Shown here: positions 18,408 through 27,502 of the stretch, piece after piece
Layout of the letters: every line of letters starts with the position of its first letter
Position numbering within the stretch: the stretch's first letter is position 1
Assembly: GCA_913778765.1 (NCBI GenBank)
Contig: CAJYXO010000100.1
Location: 79,453 to 143,452 of the forward strand
Length of the DNA: 64,000 nt
From: an uncultured Massilia sp.
GTDB lineage: Bacteria > Pseudomonadota > Gammaproteobacteria > Burkholderiales > Burkholderiaceae_D
Reading direction: 5' to 3'
Notes under the pieces: generated by a model
What the model was told of the DNA's origin: nothing
The model's database searches: none
Seen by the model: only the letters and a program-made list of their open reading frames with translations
Made by a program: the position numbers and the translations under genes

Positions 18408-19907
18408 TTAACGGCCGTCGCGGTCGAAGTCGCCCGGCATGGCGCGCTCGACCTTGTCCCAGGCGGCGCGGCTGGACGCCTTGGCCTGCTCCCACGACAG
18501 GCGCGAATGGCCCTTCACGCGATCCCATTCGTCGGCCATGTGCGGCTCGGCCAGGTCGTAGGACGGGTAGCGGCGGGCGTTGTTGTAGCCCAGCGCGTAG
18601 GCCGGCGAGTAGTCGTCGTAGGTGTAGCCCGGGGTGTAACCCGGCTGGGTCTGGTAGTTGGCGCGCCAGTAGTTGTCTTCCTCGGTCGGGTTGACCAGGT
18701 GACCGGCGCCTTTGCCCAGCGCACCGCCGGCGATGCCGCCGATCGCCGCGCCGGCCGCCATGCCGACCGGACCGCCGACCGCGCCCAGCGCCGCACCGGC
18801 AGCCGCGCCGCCGCCCGCGCCGACGCCGCCGGCCAGGTTGTGCTCATGCAGTTGGTCGCCCGCTTTCGGGTTCACGACTTCGCCCGCGCCCTTGCCGGCC
18901 AGGTCGCCGGCAATGCCGCCTGCGACGGCGCCGGCCACCGCGCCGATCGGGCCGCCCGCGGCGCCGATCGCTGCGCCGGCCATCGCGCCGCCGGCAGCGC
19001 CGGTGCCCTGGGCCAGGTTGTGTTCATGCAGGCGGTCTTCCGCATGCGGATTCACCACTTCGCCCGCGCCACGGCCGGCAGCGCCGCCGGCCAGGCCGCC
19101 GATCGCGGCGCCGGCAGCCATGCCGATCGGACCGGCCACCGCGCCCGCGGCAGCGCCCATCGCGGCGCCGGCGCCGGCGCCCACGCCCTTGGCCATGTAG
19201 TGTTCGCCCAGGTCGTCGCCCGCTTTCGGGTTCACGACTTCGCCGACGCCCTTGCCGGCCATGCCGCCGGTGATGCCGCCGATCGCGGCGCCCGCCAGGG
19301 TGCCGATCGGACCGGCAGCCGAGCCGATCGCTGCACCGGTCGCTGCGCCGGCCAGTGCGCCGACGCCGGTGCCGATCACGTGCGAGCCGCCGTTGTCGGT
19401 AAAGGACTTGTTGATGTATTCGACGTCGTCGTCCGAGCGCGGAGTCACGCCCATCACGATACCGCCCTGGTTGATGCCTTCTTCATAGTGCTTGACGCGC
19501 TCTTCCGGAATGCCGGCGCCGATCAGTGCGCCGATCAGGCCGCCGGTGATGCCGCCGGCGCCCGCGCCGGCCAGGCCGGCTGCCAGCGGACCGGCAACTA
19601 CCAGGCCCACGCCCGGCAGGACCAGGGTGGTGCCCAGGGCGGCGACGCCGGCCAGCACGGCGCCGATGGTGCCGCCGATGCCGGCGCCGATGCCGGCGCC
19701 TTCGGCTGCCTTGCTGCCCAGTTCGGTTTCGGTGTCATTGAAGTGGGTCTTGCGGGTCGAGTCCGACATCATCAGGTTGACGTCGTCCTTGGTATAGCCG
19801 CGGGTCGAGATGGCGTTGTAGGCGCGTTCGGCGCTGGCGCGGTCCGGGAACAGGCCGGTAACCATACGATTCTGGGTGTTTTGCTTGTCGGTATCGAAAA
19901 TGCTCAT
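18408..19907 (-). CDS. Glycine-zipper repeat protein with YflT-like stress domain
   Basis: The 499-residue protein starts MSIFDTDKQNTQNRMVTGLF with GAGGAC upstream. Residues about 15-60 resemble the general stress protein 17M/YflT domain (FPDRASAERAYNAISTRGYTKDDVNLMM). After a first hydrophobic Gly/Ala stretch (about 70-130) and a short polar link (PEERVKHYEEGINQGGIVMGV), it carries four tandem modules of about 60 residues, each a Gly/Ala-zipper (GAGAGAAMGAAAGAVAGPIG type) closed by KGxGEVVNP and a polar linker such as KAGDQLHEHNLA. The last 75 residues are soluble (YDDYSPAYALGYNN, DEWDRVKGHSRLSWEQAK). Glycine zippers pack in membranes. No enzyme motif is seen; a membrane-stress role is inferred from the N-terminal domain. 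Confidence 0.8.
   Translation of the reverse strand: MSIFDTDKQNTQNRMVTGLFPDRASAERAYNAISTRGYTKDDVNLMMSDSTRKTHFNDTETELGSKAAEGAGIGAGIGGTIGAVLAGVAALGTTLVLPGVGLVVAGPLAAGLAGAGAGGITGGLIGALIGAGIPEERVKHYEEGINQGGIVMGVTPRSDDDVEYINKSFTDNGGSHVIGTGVGALAGAATGAAIGSAAGPIGTLAGAAIGGITGGMAGKGVGEVVNPKAGDDLGEHYMAKGVGAGAGAAMGAAAGAVAGPIGMAAGAAIGGLAGGAAGRGAGEVVNPHAEDRLHEHNLAQGTGAAGGAMAGAAIGAAGGPIGAVAGAVAGGIAGDLAGKGAGEVVNPKAGDQLHEHNLAGGVGAGGGAAAGAALGAVGGPVGMAAGAAIGGIAGGALGKGAGHLVNPTEEDNYWRANYQTQPGYTPGYTYDDYSPAYALGYNNARRYPSYDLAEPHMADEWDRVKGHSRLSWEQAKASSRAAWDKVERAMPGDFDRDGR
18660..19380. repeat. Four 180-bp tandem repeats inside the glycine-zipper gene
   Basis: Units with a strict 180-base period are easily seen from the recurring linker block starting near 18833, 19013 and 19192, each encoding VVNPxxxDxLxEHxxA. 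The outer units are more diverged. The repeats keep frame, so unit number can change without breaking the gene. Confidence 0.85.
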
Positions 19908-20179
19908 GGTGTCTGTCCTCTCAAGGTCGGTGTACTGAATATGTCTTGCTGTATTTGGTATTGCGTCTGACAACAGTACGCCTGCCCATCTGCGCGCTTC
20001 TGTTCGCTGACGCACCCTACCTGCACCATTCCGTTCATCAAAAGAACGCTGCACCACTTTGCGCGTCTAACGTTCGTTGCCGCACCGACCCGGGTACGTA
20101 CGGATCACTAGACTTTGTTCCATGGCCTCGGCAATCAATTGGCCTGGAGTATGTTTTTCCAACTTGAGGAGGAATCAAC
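19908..20179. promoter_or_regulatory. Divergent intergenic region of two stress-type membrane genes
   Basis: These 272 bases separate the glycine-zipper gene (minus) from the GlsB-type gene (plus) and must hold both promoters. The only firm signals are the two ribosome sites, GAGGAC at about 19915-19920 and GAGGAGG at about 20166-20172. I find no convincing -35/-10 pair. Confidence 0.4.
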
Positions 20180-20449
20180 ATGTTATTCATTATCTGGATC
20201 GTTGTCGGTGGTATTCTCGGCTGGCTCGCCAGCATGGTCATGAAAACGGACGCTGAGCAAGGCATGATTCTCAATGTCGTGGTCGGTATCGTTGGTGCCT
20301 TCCTGGGTGGCTGGCTGCTGTCGCCGCTGTTTGGCACCGGCACCATCAACTCGAATGACTTCAGCGTTTCGTCCCTGCTGGTTTCCTTCCTGGGCGCCGT
20401 CATCCTGCTGGCCATCGTGAATCTGCTGCGTCGCGGCCGCGCACGTTAA
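20180..20449 (+). CDS. GlsB/YeaQ/YmgE family stress-response membrane protein
   Basis: The 89-residue protein is almost wholly membrane embedded, with three helices: MLFIIWIVVGGILGWLASMV, LNVVVGIVGAFLGGWLLSPLF and VSSLLVSFLGAVILLAIVNLL, ending in RRGRAR. This is the transglycosylase-associated (Tgl-assoc) family, whose members are induced by envelope or general stress but have no proven biochemical role. Excellent ribosome binding site GAGGAGG. A terminator follows directly, so it is a single-gene unit, divergent from the glycine-zipper gene. Confidence 0.9.
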   Translation: MLFIIWIVVGGILGWLASMVMKTDAEQGMILNVVVGIVGAFLGGWLLSPLFGTGTINSNDFSVSSLLVSFLGAVILLAIVNLLRRGRAR

Positions 20450-20469
20450 TCGGTGCTTATGCCCGGCTA

Positions 20470-20502
20470 AAACCAACGCTCTCCATAGCGTTGGTTTTTT
20501 TT
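20470..20502 (+). terminator. Intrinsic terminator after the GlsB-type gene
   Basis: AACCAACGCT pairs with AGCGTTGGTT across a 6-base loop and is followed by a run of eight T, a standard Rho-independent terminator. Confidence 0.92.
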
Positions 20503-20519
20503 ATGTCCAAAATCTGCTC

Positions 20520-21797
20520 ATGCGTATAAAACGTCCTATGGTTGCATTGATCGCCTGCATCGCCACGATCGTGGCAGGCTTGCTTCTGCTCAACTTCATG
20601 CCAACCGAAAAGAAGATCGAGACCCAGCTCACCCGTCTCTACGACACCGACGATCCACAGTTCCGCCGCTCCCTCGGCGTGCTGCTCGGCCCGCCTCTGG
20701 TCGAAGGCAACAAGGTCGAGGTTCTGGTCAATGGTGACCAGATCTTCCCCGCCATGCTGAAGGCGATCCGGGAAGCGAAAAAGACGATCACCTTCGAGAC
20801 CTATATTTATTGGTCGGAAACGATCGGCAAGGAATTCGCCGACGCCTTGGCCGAACGCGCGCGCGCCGGCGTCAAGGTGCACCTGATGCTCGACTACATC
20901 GGCAGCCTGAAAATGGACGACGCCTCGATGGAGTCGCTGAAGAGAGCCGGCGTGCAGCTGCACCGCTACCACAAGCCGGTGTGGTGGAAGCTGGCGCGCC
21001 TGAACAACCGCACCCACCGCAAGCTCTTGATCGTCGACGGCCGCATCGGTTTCACGGGCGGCGTCGGCATCGCCGACAAATGGCGCGGCAACGGCCAGGA
21101 CGAAGACCACTGGCGCGACACCCATTTCCGGGTCGAGGGCCCGGTGGTCGGCCAGATGCAGGCCGTGTTCAACGACAACTGGACCAAGGCCACCGGCAAG
21201 GTGCTGGATGGCGCGGATTACTTCCCGGCGCTCACACCGCAGGGCGATTCGCCGGCGCAGATGTTCTCCAGCTCCATTACCGGCGGCGGCGAGAGCATGC
21301 ACCTGATGTACCTGATGGCGATCACCGCCGCGCGCCACACGATCCACCTGTCGAATTCCTATTTCGTGCCGGACGAGCTGGCGGTGAAGGCGCTGGTCGC
21401 GGCGGCCAAGCGCGGCGTCGAAGTGCGCATCATCACGCCCGGCAAGATCATCGATTCGGACGTGGTGCGCGCCGCCTCGCGCGAACGCTGGGGCGAGCTG
21501 CTCGCGGCCGGCGTCAAGATGGCCGAGTACCAGCCGACCATGTACCACGTGAAGTCGCTGGTAGTCGATTCGCTGCTGGTCTCGGTGGGCTCGACCAACT
21601 TCGACAACCGCTCGTTCAGCCTGAACGACGAGGCCAACCTGAACGTGCTCGACCCGGTGTTCGCCAAGGAACAGGAAGCGATCTTCGAACGCGACTGGCT
21701 GCAGGCAAAACCAGTTTCGCTGCAGCAATGGGAAAACCGCCCGCTGCACGACAAGGCGGCGGGCAAGCTGGCGGACCTGATCGGCGCCCAGCTGTAA
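20520..21797 (+). CDS. Phospholipase D/cardiolipin synthase family protein
   Basis: The 425-residue protein has one N-terminal membrane anchor (MVALIACIATIVAGLLLLNFM) and two PLD domains with HKD motifs: HRKLLIVDGRIGFTGG (about residues 167-182) and HVKSLVVDSLLVSVGSTNFDNRS (about 343-365). This pattern fits a ClsB/ClsC-type cardiolipin synthase that condenses phosphatidylglycerol with another phospholipid. The region WKLARLNNRTHRK is typical of that branch. It starts soon after the terminator at 20470, so it has its own promoter. A general PLD hydrolase cannot be excluded. Confidence 0.87.
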   Translation: MRIKRPMVALIACIATIVAGLLLLNFMPTEKKIETQLTRLYDTDDPQFRRSLGVLLGPPLVEGNKVEVLVNGDQIFPAMLKAIREAKKTITFETYIYWSETIGKEFADALAERARAGVKVHLMLDYIGSLKMDDASMESLKRAGVQLHRYHKPVWWKLARLNNRTHRKLLIVDGRIGFTGGVGIADKWRGNGQDEDHWRDTHFRVEGPVVGQMQAVFNDNWTKATGKVLDGADYFPALTPQGDSPAQMFSSSITGGGESMHLMYLMAITAARHTIHLSNSYFVPDELAVKALVAAAKRGVEVRIITPGKIIDSDVVRAASRERWGELLAAGVKMAEYQPTMYHVKSLVVDSLLVSVGSTNFDNRSFSLNDEANLNVLDPVFAKEQEAIFERDWLQAKPVSLQQWENRPLHDKAAGKLADLIGAQL

Positions 21798-21816
21798 TGA
21801 TTGGGGAAAATATGGG

Positions 21817-21845
21817 TTGACGGTGATTTTTCACATCCGCATACT
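21817..21845 (+). promoter_or_regulatory. Sigma-70-type promoter for the S46 peptidase gene
   Basis: TTGACG (21817-21822) and CATACT (21840-21845) are separated by 17 bases, 54 bases before the start codon. Both hexamers match the consensus at four or five positions. Confidence 0.5.
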
Positions 21846-21898
21846 GTCGCGAGCTCTTCGGAGCCAGTGGAGACCATTCACCCTACCGACAGATTCTG

Positions 21899-24058
21899 AT
21901 GAAAAAAACCCTTCTCTCGCTCGCCATCCTGACCAGCTTCGCCGCACAAGCCGACGAAGGCATGTGGATGCCGCAGCAGCTGCCACAAGTAGCCAAGCAA
22001 CTGAAAGCCGCCGGCCTGAAACTCGATCCGGCCAGCCTCACCAAACTGACCGAATTCCCGATGGGCGCGATCGTGAGCCTGGGCGGCTGCTCGGCCTCCT
22101 TCGTGTCGCCGGAAGGCCTGGTGATCACCAACCATCACTGTGTCTATTCCAGCGTGGCGATCAACTCGACCCCGCAGAACGACCTGCTGGCCAACGGTTT
22201 CCTGGCCAAGACCATGGGCGAGGAACTGCCGGCCGCGCCGGGCAGCCGCGTGTTCGTGACCGAGGAAGTCAGCAACGTCAGCAAGCGCGTGATCACGCCG
22301 GAAGTCGAGAAGCTGACCGGCAAGGCGCGCGTCGAAGCGATCGAGAAGAACCAGAAAGCGCTGGTGGCCGAGTGCGAAAAGGATGCGGGCTACCGCTGCA
22401 CGGTGCCGAGCTTCTACGGCGGCCTCGAGTTCTACCGCATCAAGCAGCTGGAAATCCGCGACGTGCGCCTGGTGCACGCGCCGGCGGCCGGCATCGGTAA
22501 ATTCGGCGGCGACACCGACAACTGGATGTGGCCGCGCCACACCGGCGACTACGGCTTCTACCGCGCCTACGTGAGCCGCGACGGCAAGGCCGCCGAGTTC
22601 TCGAAGGACAACGTGCCCTACAAGCCGAAGCACTTCCTGAAGATCGCCAAGGAAGGCGTGAAGGAAGGCGACTTCATCATGGCGCTGGGCTACCCGGGCC
22701 GCACCAACCGCCACCGCCTGCCGTCTGAAGTGGCGTTCACCTTCGACTGGAACTACCCGGCCTTCGTGAAGGCATCGGGTGAGACCCTGGCGATCATCGA
22801 GCGCGAGACCAAGAACGATCCGGCCGCCAAGCTGAAATACGCAAGCCAGGTCGCGGGCGTCAACAACTACTACAAGAACCGCAAGGGCATGATCGCCAGC
22901 TACGAAGGCAGCGACATCCTGGCGCGCAAGACCGCCGAGCACAACGCCCTGAAGGCCTGGGTCAACGCGAACGCCCAGCGCAAGGCCGAATTCGGCGCCG
23001 ACATCGAAGCCGTCGAGAAGCTGATCGCCGAGCGCGACGCGAATACCAAGCGCGAGTTCTACCAAGGCTACGCGACCCCGCGCTTCCTGAACTCGGCCCG
23101 CACCCTGTACCGCCTGGCCAACGAGCGCACCAAGCCGAACGAGGAGCGCAAGTCGGGCTTCCAGGAACGCGATCTGCCGCGCCTGACTTCCAGCATCACC
23201 GGCCAGGACCGCACCTACGACGAGAAGGTCGACAAGGCGCTGGTGCTGAACTTCCTGAAGCAGTACAACGCCCAGCCGGGCAACGAGCACAACGCCGCCT
23301 TCGACGCCGCCCTGGGCATCAAGCCGGGCATGAACGAGGCCGAGCTGAAGGCCGCGCTGGACAAGCTGTACGCCGGTTCGCAGCTTGCCAACAAGGACTT
23401 CCGTGTCCAGTGGCTGAACAAGACCCCGGCCGACTTCCAGTCCAGCAACGACGCCTTCATCAAGGCCGCCGTCGCCATGTACGACGCCGACCGCAAGGAC
23501 GAGGCTGAGGAAGAGGAACTGGACGGTAACATCCAGAAGGCCTATGCCAGCTACATGAAGGCCAAGATCGCCTACATGAACAGCAAGGGACAAGCCGTCT
23601 ACCCGGACGCCAACTCGACCCTGCGCGTGACCTTCGGTAACGTCAAGGGCCGTCCGTACGGCGCCGACGGCACCGGTTCCTGGACCGCCTTCACCACCGT
23701 GAAGGGCGTGGTCGCCAAGCACACCGGCGAAGGCGAATTCAACGCACCGGAAAAGCAGCTGGCCGCGATCCGCGCCAAGGACTTCGGCAAGTACCTCGAT
23801 CCGAAACTGGGCACCGTGCCGGTCGACTACCTGGCGACGCTGGACATCACCGGCGGCAACTCGGGTTCGGCCGCGCTGAACGCGAAGGCCGAGCTGATCG
23901 GCCTGGCCTTCGACGGCACCCTGGATTCGATCATCTCGGACTGGGACTTCAACAAGGCCGCCACCCGCGACATCCAGGTCGACATCCGCTACATCCTGTG
24001 GAACATGGAGAAGGTCGACCACGCCGACAACCTGCTGAAGGAAATGGGCGTCAAATAA
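21899..24058 (+). CDS. S46 family dipeptidyl-peptidase (DPP7-like)
   Basis: The 719-residue exported serine peptidase has a signal peptide ending AAQA, then DEGMWMPQQLP. The catalytic triad is visible: His in ITNHHCVYSS, Asp in FGGDTDNWMWPRHTGD, and Ser in TGGNSGSAALN near the C-terminus. A helical lid domain fills the middle (about residues 280-570). S46 enzymes release dipeptides from the N-terminus of peptides. The segment LAFDGT places Gly where DPP11 has an Arg that binds acidic side chains, so preference for hydrophobic residues as in DPP7 is likely (from family knowledge). Such enzymes feed peptide nutrition in the periplasm. The next gene, an exported alpha/beta hydrolase of aminopeptidase type, fits that theme. 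Confidence 0.93.
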   Translation: MKKTLLSLAILTSFAAQADEGMWMPQQLPQVAKQLKAAGLKLDPASLTKLTEFPMGAIVSLGGCSASFVSPEGLVITNHHCVYSSVAINSTPQNDLLANGFLAKTMGEELPAAPGSRVFVTEEVSNVSKRVITPEVEKLTGKARVEAIEKNQKALVAECEKDAGYRCTVPSFYGGLEFYRIKQLEIRDVRLVHAPAAGIGKFGGDTDNWMWPRHTGDYGFYRAYVSRDGKAAEFSKDNVPYKPKHFLKIAKEGVKEGDFIMALGYPGRTNRHRLPSEVAFTFDWNYPAFVKASGETLAIIERETKNDPAAKLKYASQVAGVNNYYKNRKGMIASYEGSDILARKTAEHNALKAWVNANAQRKAEFGADIEAVEKLIAERDANTKREFYQGYATPRFLNSARTLYRLANERTKPNEERKSGFQERDLPRLTSSITGQDRTYDEKVDKALVLNFLKQYNAQPGNEHNAAFDAALGIKPGMNEAELKAALDKLYAGSQLANKDFRVQWLNKTPADFQSSNDAFIKAAVAMYDADRKDEAEEEELDGNIQKAYASYMKAKIAYMNSKGQAVYPDANSTLRVTFGNVKGRPYGADGTGSWTAFTTVKGVVAKHTGEGEFNAPEKQLAAIRAKDFGKYLDPKLGTVPVDYLATLDITGGNSGSAALNAKAELIGLAFDGTLDSIISDWDFNKAATRDIQVDIRYILWNMEKVDHADNLLKEMGVK

Positions 24059-24082
24059 AGCGCATCGCATCGATGCCTGACG

Positions 24083-24117
24083 AAAGCCACGCTGCCGCAA
24101 GGCGCGTGGCTTTTTTT
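24083..24117 (+). terminator. Intrinsic terminator after the S46 peptidase gene
   Basis: AAAGCCACGC pairs with GCGTGGCTTT around an 11-base loop and continues as a T-run of seven. It ends about 13 bases before the next start codon. Confidence 0.85.
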
Positions 24118-24129
24118 ATCGGAGAACGC

Positions 24130-25242
24130 ATGAACAAGACATGGATCGCCTGCTGGGCCTTGCTCGGCATGCTGGGAACGGGCGCTTCAAGCGCTTCTGC
24201 GCAGGATACGGACACGCAGGCCCAGCTCAAGGACTGGCGCGACGCCCGCGCCGCCGTCGCCGACCTGGAAAAGATCGCCGCGCCGGGCGGCGTGCAGGAC
24301 GCGTATAAAACCCGCATCGGCGGCATAGCCCAGTGGATCAGCGTGCGCGGCCAGGACAGAGAGAATCCGATGATCCTGTTCGTGCACGGCGGTCCGGCCT
24401 CGCCCATCACACCGACCATGTGGCAGTTCCAGCGCCCGATCGAGGAATACTTCACGGTCGCCAACTACGACCAGCGCGGCGCCGGCAAGAGCTATGGCGA
24501 GACCGATCCGCAGGCGGTCGGCGAGACGATCCGCATCGAACGCTACGTCGACGATGCGATCGAGGTGGCCGAGCACCTGCGCCAACGCTACGGCAAACGG
24601 AAGCTCATCCTCATGGGCCACAGCTGGGGCACCATCGTGAGCATGAAGGCGGCGCTCAAGAGGCCGGACCTGTTCTACGCCTACGTCGGCATCGGCCAGG
24701 TGATCAGCACGCGCGAGAACGAGCGCATCAGCTTCGAGTACGCGCTGGCGCAGGCGAAAGCGCACAAGAACGACGAAGCGCTGCGCGAGCTGGCCTCGAT
24801 CGCGCCCTACCCCGGCAGCCAGCCGATCACGCGCGAGCGCATCGTCGTCGCCCGCAAGTGGCCGCAATACTACGGCGGCCTGAGCGCCTTCCGCAGCAGC
24901 TCCGGTTACTTCTTCGACGGTCCGCTGCTCTCGCCCGAGTACGACCGCAAGCAGGTGCGGGACATCGACCAGGGCAGCCTGCTGACCCTGGGGCGGGTGC
25001 TGCCGGAATTCGTGGAGGTCGATTTCACGGGCGTGAAACGCTTCCCGATCCCGGTCGTGATGTTCCTGGGACGGCACGACTACACCACGCCCACCGCCCC
25101 GCTTGAGGCCTGGCTGGCGCGGGTGAAGGCGCCGTCGAAGAAGGCGGTGTGGTTCGAGCATTCGGCCCACATGATTCCGTGGGAGGAGCCGGGCAAGACC
25201 CTGGTCAGCCTGCTGCGCTACGTGAAGCCGCTAGTGAAATAG
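24130..25242 (+). CDS. Exported alpha/beta hydrolase (proline iminopeptidase-like)
   Basis: The 370-residue protein has a signal peptide (MNKTWIACWALLGMLGTGASSASAQ). The fold markers of the S33 peptidase group are present: oxyanion HGGPASP, DQRGAGKS, nucleophile elbow GHSWGT (about residue 160), acid in GRHDYTTP and His in EHSAHMIPWEE. S33 members cut N-terminal residues such as proline or act on esters; the substrate is not fixed by sequence. The start at 24130 has GGAGAACGC upstream. A terminator just before the gene means most transcription must begin within a very short leader, or read through. Confidence 0.87.
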   Translation: MNKTWIACWALLGMLGTGASSASAQDTDTQAQLKDWRDARAAVADLEKIAAPGGVQDAYKTRIGGIAQWISVRGQDRENPMILFVHGGPASPITPTMWQFQRPIEEYFTVANYDQRGAGKSYGETDPQAVGETIRIERYVDDAIEVAEHLRQRYGKRKLILMGHSWGTIVSMKAALKRPDLFYAYVGIGQVISTRENERISFEYALAQAKAHKNDEALRELASIAPYPGSQPITRERIVVARKWPQYYGGLSAFRSSSGYFFDGPLLSPEYDRKQVRDIDQGSLLTLGRVLPEFVEVDFTGVKRFPIPVVMFLGRHDYTTPTAPLEAWLARVKAPSKKAVWFEHSAHMIPWEEPGKTLVSLLRYVKPLVK

Positions 25243-25296
25243 GGGCCCACCAGCGCCGCGCCGGCAGCACGCCGTCCTCATCTTCATGCGATAGGT

Positions 25297-26787
25297 TTAG
25301 TGGGTCAGCTCGGCCTGCTCGGCGCCCGATTTGTTCAGGCGGCTGTTGCGCAGCCCGTAGCCGAAGTAAGTCAGGATCGCCACCGTCATCCACACCGCGA
25401 ACACGGTGTAGGTCACCTTCGACAGGCCGAACACCAGGTACAGGCAGGCCAGGATCGACAGGCCCGGCACCAGGTAGGGGCCGAAGGGCACGCGGAACCC
25501 TTTACGGCCCGTCTCGCCCTGCTTGCGGCGGATCACCGGCACCGCGATCGACACCACGATGAAGGCGACCAGGGTGCCCATGCTGACCATGTCCCACAGG
25601 AAGGTGGCGTCGACCAGGCCGGCCACGATGCCCACCACTACCGACACGATCAGGGTGTTCGCCACCGGCGACAGGGTGCGCGGGTTCACCTTCTGGAAGG
25701 CCTTCGGGATCAGGCCGTCGCGCGAGATCGCGTACAGGATGCGGGTCTGCCCATAAATGGTCACCAGGGTCACCGAGAACACGGAGATGACCGCGCCGGC
25801 GGACAGCACCAGCGCCGGCCAGGCCTTGCCCGTCACGTTCTGCAGGATCACGGCGAGGCCCGCTTCCTGGCCCTCGAACATGTGGGCCGGCTGGGCGCCC
25901 ATGGCGGCAATCGCCACCAGCATGTAGAACACGGTCACGATGACCAGCGCCGCCAGGATCCCGAGCGGCACGTCGCGGGTCGGATTGCGGGTTTCCTCGC
26001 CGGCGGTGGCGATGGTGTCGATGCCGATGAAGGAGAAGAACACGGTGCCGGCGGCGGCCGTCACGCCGGCCATGCCGCCCGCGCTATGCGTGTTCGCGCC
26101 CGAGAAGAAGGGGTGGAAGTTGTTGATGTCGAAGCCGGTCAGGGCGATCGCCGCGAAGAACACCAGGATCGCCAGCTTGATCACGACCATGACGGCATTG
26201 GTGGTGGCCGATTCCTTGGTGCCGCGGATCAGCAGGATGCAGCACAGCACCACCAGCAGGATCGGCGGCAAATTGATGTGGCCGGCGTGGAATTCGATGC
26301 CGTCCTTGCCCGAGACGATCATCGGCGAGCGCAGCGCATCCGGGATCTGCCAGCCGATCGCGTTCTGCAGGAAGTTGTTCAGGTAGTCGGACCAGCCGAT
26401 CGCGGTGGCGCTGGCGGCCAGGCCATACTCGAGCAGCAGGCAGGCGGCGACCACGAAAGCGGCGAACTCACCGACGGTGGCGTAGGCGAAGGAATACGAG
26501 GAGCCGGAGGCCGGCACGCGGTCCGCCAGTTCGGCATAGCACAGCGCGGTCAGGCCGGCGGTGATGGCGGCCAGCAGGAACGACAGCACGACCGCCGGGC
26601 CGGCCTTCGGCACCGCTTCGACCATGGTGAAGAAGATGCCGGTGCCGATGGTGGCGCCGACGCCGATCATCGTCAGCGGGAACAGGCCGAGCGTGCGCCC
26701 GAGACCGCCGCCGTGGGCATGCGCATCGTCGAGCTTGCGCTCCGATGTCTTGGTTCTCAACAGCTTCTGGCCCAATGTCTGATTCAC
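25297..26787 (-). CDS. APC family amino-acid permease
   Basis: The 496-residue inner-membrane protein has the 12-13 helix plan of the cationic amino-acid transporter branch (YfnA/CAT type). Conserved pieces are IGVGATIGTGIFFTMVEAVPKAGPAVVLSF in helix 1, ALCYAELADRVPASGSSYSFAYATVGE, and FFSFIGIDTIATAGEETRNPTRDVPLGI. It is likely to import amino acids with protons; the substrate is uncertain. The GTG at 26787 is chosen because AGAGGA lies 6 bases upstream; the ATG at 26865 would add 26 residues of unconserved sequence. It is divergent from nsrR. Confidence 0.9.
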   Translation of the reverse strand: MNQTLGQKLLRTKTSERKLDDAHAHGGGLGRTLGLFPLTMIGVGATIGTGIFFTMVEAVPKAGPAVVLSFLLAAITAGLTALCYAELADRVPASGSSYSFAYATVGEFAAFVVAACLLLEYGLAASATAIGWSDYLNNFLQNAIGWQIPDALRSPMIVSGKDGIEFHAGHINLPPILLVVLCCILLIRGTKESATTNAVMVVIKLAILVFFAAIALTGFDINNFHPFFSGANTHSAGGMAGVTAAAGTVFFSFIGIDTIATAGEETRNPTRDVPLGILAALVIVTVFYMLVAIAAMGAQPAHMFEGQEAGLAVILQNVTGKAWPALVLSAGAVISVFSVTLVTIYGQTRILYAISRDGLIPKAFQKVNPRTLSPVANTLIVSVVVGIVAGLVDATFLWDMVSMGTLVAFIVVSIAVPVIRRKQGETGRKGFRVPFGPYLVPGLSILACLYLVFGLSKVTYTVFAVWMTVAILTYFGYGLRNSRLNKSGAEQAELTH

Positions 26788-26891
26788 GGCGTATCCTCTG
26801 GTCGCACTTCCAAAGCTTGCGATTATAGGGCCAGTTGCTGACCACTTATAGATAACATTTTGCAATGCTCAGAAAAAATATTTCCTTTAAT

Positions 26892-26908
26892 CTGCATTTT
26901 TTATGCAG
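26892..26908. promoter_or_regulatory. NsrR-type box upstream of nsrR
   Basis: CTGCAT-N5-ATGCAG is a perfect 6-bp inverted repeat in an AT-rich setting, 40 bases before the nsrR start. It has the TGCATTT-like arms of the NsrR consensus (ATGCATTT-AAATGCAT), which points to autorepression relieved by nitric oxide. Confidence 0.65.
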
Positions 26909-26947
26909 GTTTAAGTAGAATACGCCTGTATGCAAAGGGACTAGACG

Positions 26948-27421
26948 ATGCGCCTCACCCGTTTCTCCGATATTGGTTTGCGTGTGCTCATGTACCTGGA
27001 GCGGGCCGGCGAACGCCCGCATCCCGTCACCGTGGCCGAGATCGGCGCGCAGTTCGACATCCCGCTGAACCACCTGGTGAAGGTGGTCGGCCAGCTCGCC
27101 AAGCTGGGCTGGGTGAAGGCGACGCGCGGACGCAACGGCGGCCTGCGCCTGGCGGCCGACCCCGCCACGCTGACGATCGGCCAGGTGCTGCGCAAGCTGG
27201 AGGGCGAGGAAGACGAGCTGGTCGATTGCGAGGGCACGCGCTGCGCCCTGAAATTCGACTGCCAGCTGCGCGGCATGCTGCGCGCCGGCATGCGCGCCTT
27301 CTACGAAGCCATGGACCGCTACACGCTGGCCCAGGCGACGGCGGGTGCGACCGGCGAGAAGGTCATCCAGATGCACCGGATGTTCTGGAGCGGCGCGCCA
27401 GCTGCTGTTGGAAAAGAGTAA
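26948..27421 (+). CDS. nsrR: Nitric-oxide-sensing repressor NsrR (Rrf2 family)
   Basis: The 157-residue protein begins MRLTRFSDIGLRVLMYLER, the Rrf2 winged helix, and has three cysteines at 94, 99 and 105 (DCEGTRCALKFDCQL). The spacing is the same as that of the Fe-S ligands of E. coli NsrR (91, 96, 102). The cluster is destroyed by NO and repression is lost. The gene precedes hmp, and both have NsrR-type palindromes upstream. An extra tail after residue 130 (TGEKVIQMHRMFWSGAPAAVGKE) is unremarkable. Confidence 0.93.
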   Translation: MRLTRFSDIGLRVLMYLERAGERPHPVTVAEIGAQFDIPLNHLVKVVGQLAKLGWVKATRGRNGGLRLAADPATLTIGQVLRKLEGEEDELVDCEGTRCALKFDCQLRGMLRAGMRAFYEAMDRYTLAQATAGATGEKVIQMHRMFWSGAPAAVGKE

Positions 27422-27451
27422 GTACTAGCTTTGACCAAGCCCCTTAGTAAC

Positions 27452-27472
27452 GCCCTATCGAGGGCATTTTTT
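27452..27472 (+). terminator. Intrinsic terminator after nsrR
   Basis: GCCCT pairs with AGGGC around ATCG and is followed by ATTTTTTT. The stem is short but GC-rich and the T-run is good; it separates nsrR from hmp. Confidence 0.7.
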
Positions 27473-27483
27473 TGAACTTTAAA

Positions 27484-27502
27484 TCTGCATTTTAAATGCA
27501 TC
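27484..27502 (+). promoter_or_regulatory. NsrR box upstream of hmp
   Basis: TGCATTT-T-AAATGCA is a perfect 7-1-7 inverted repeat, very close to the NsrR consensus core, ending 16 bases before the hmp start. At this place it would block the promoter or transcript start. Confidence 0.82.
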
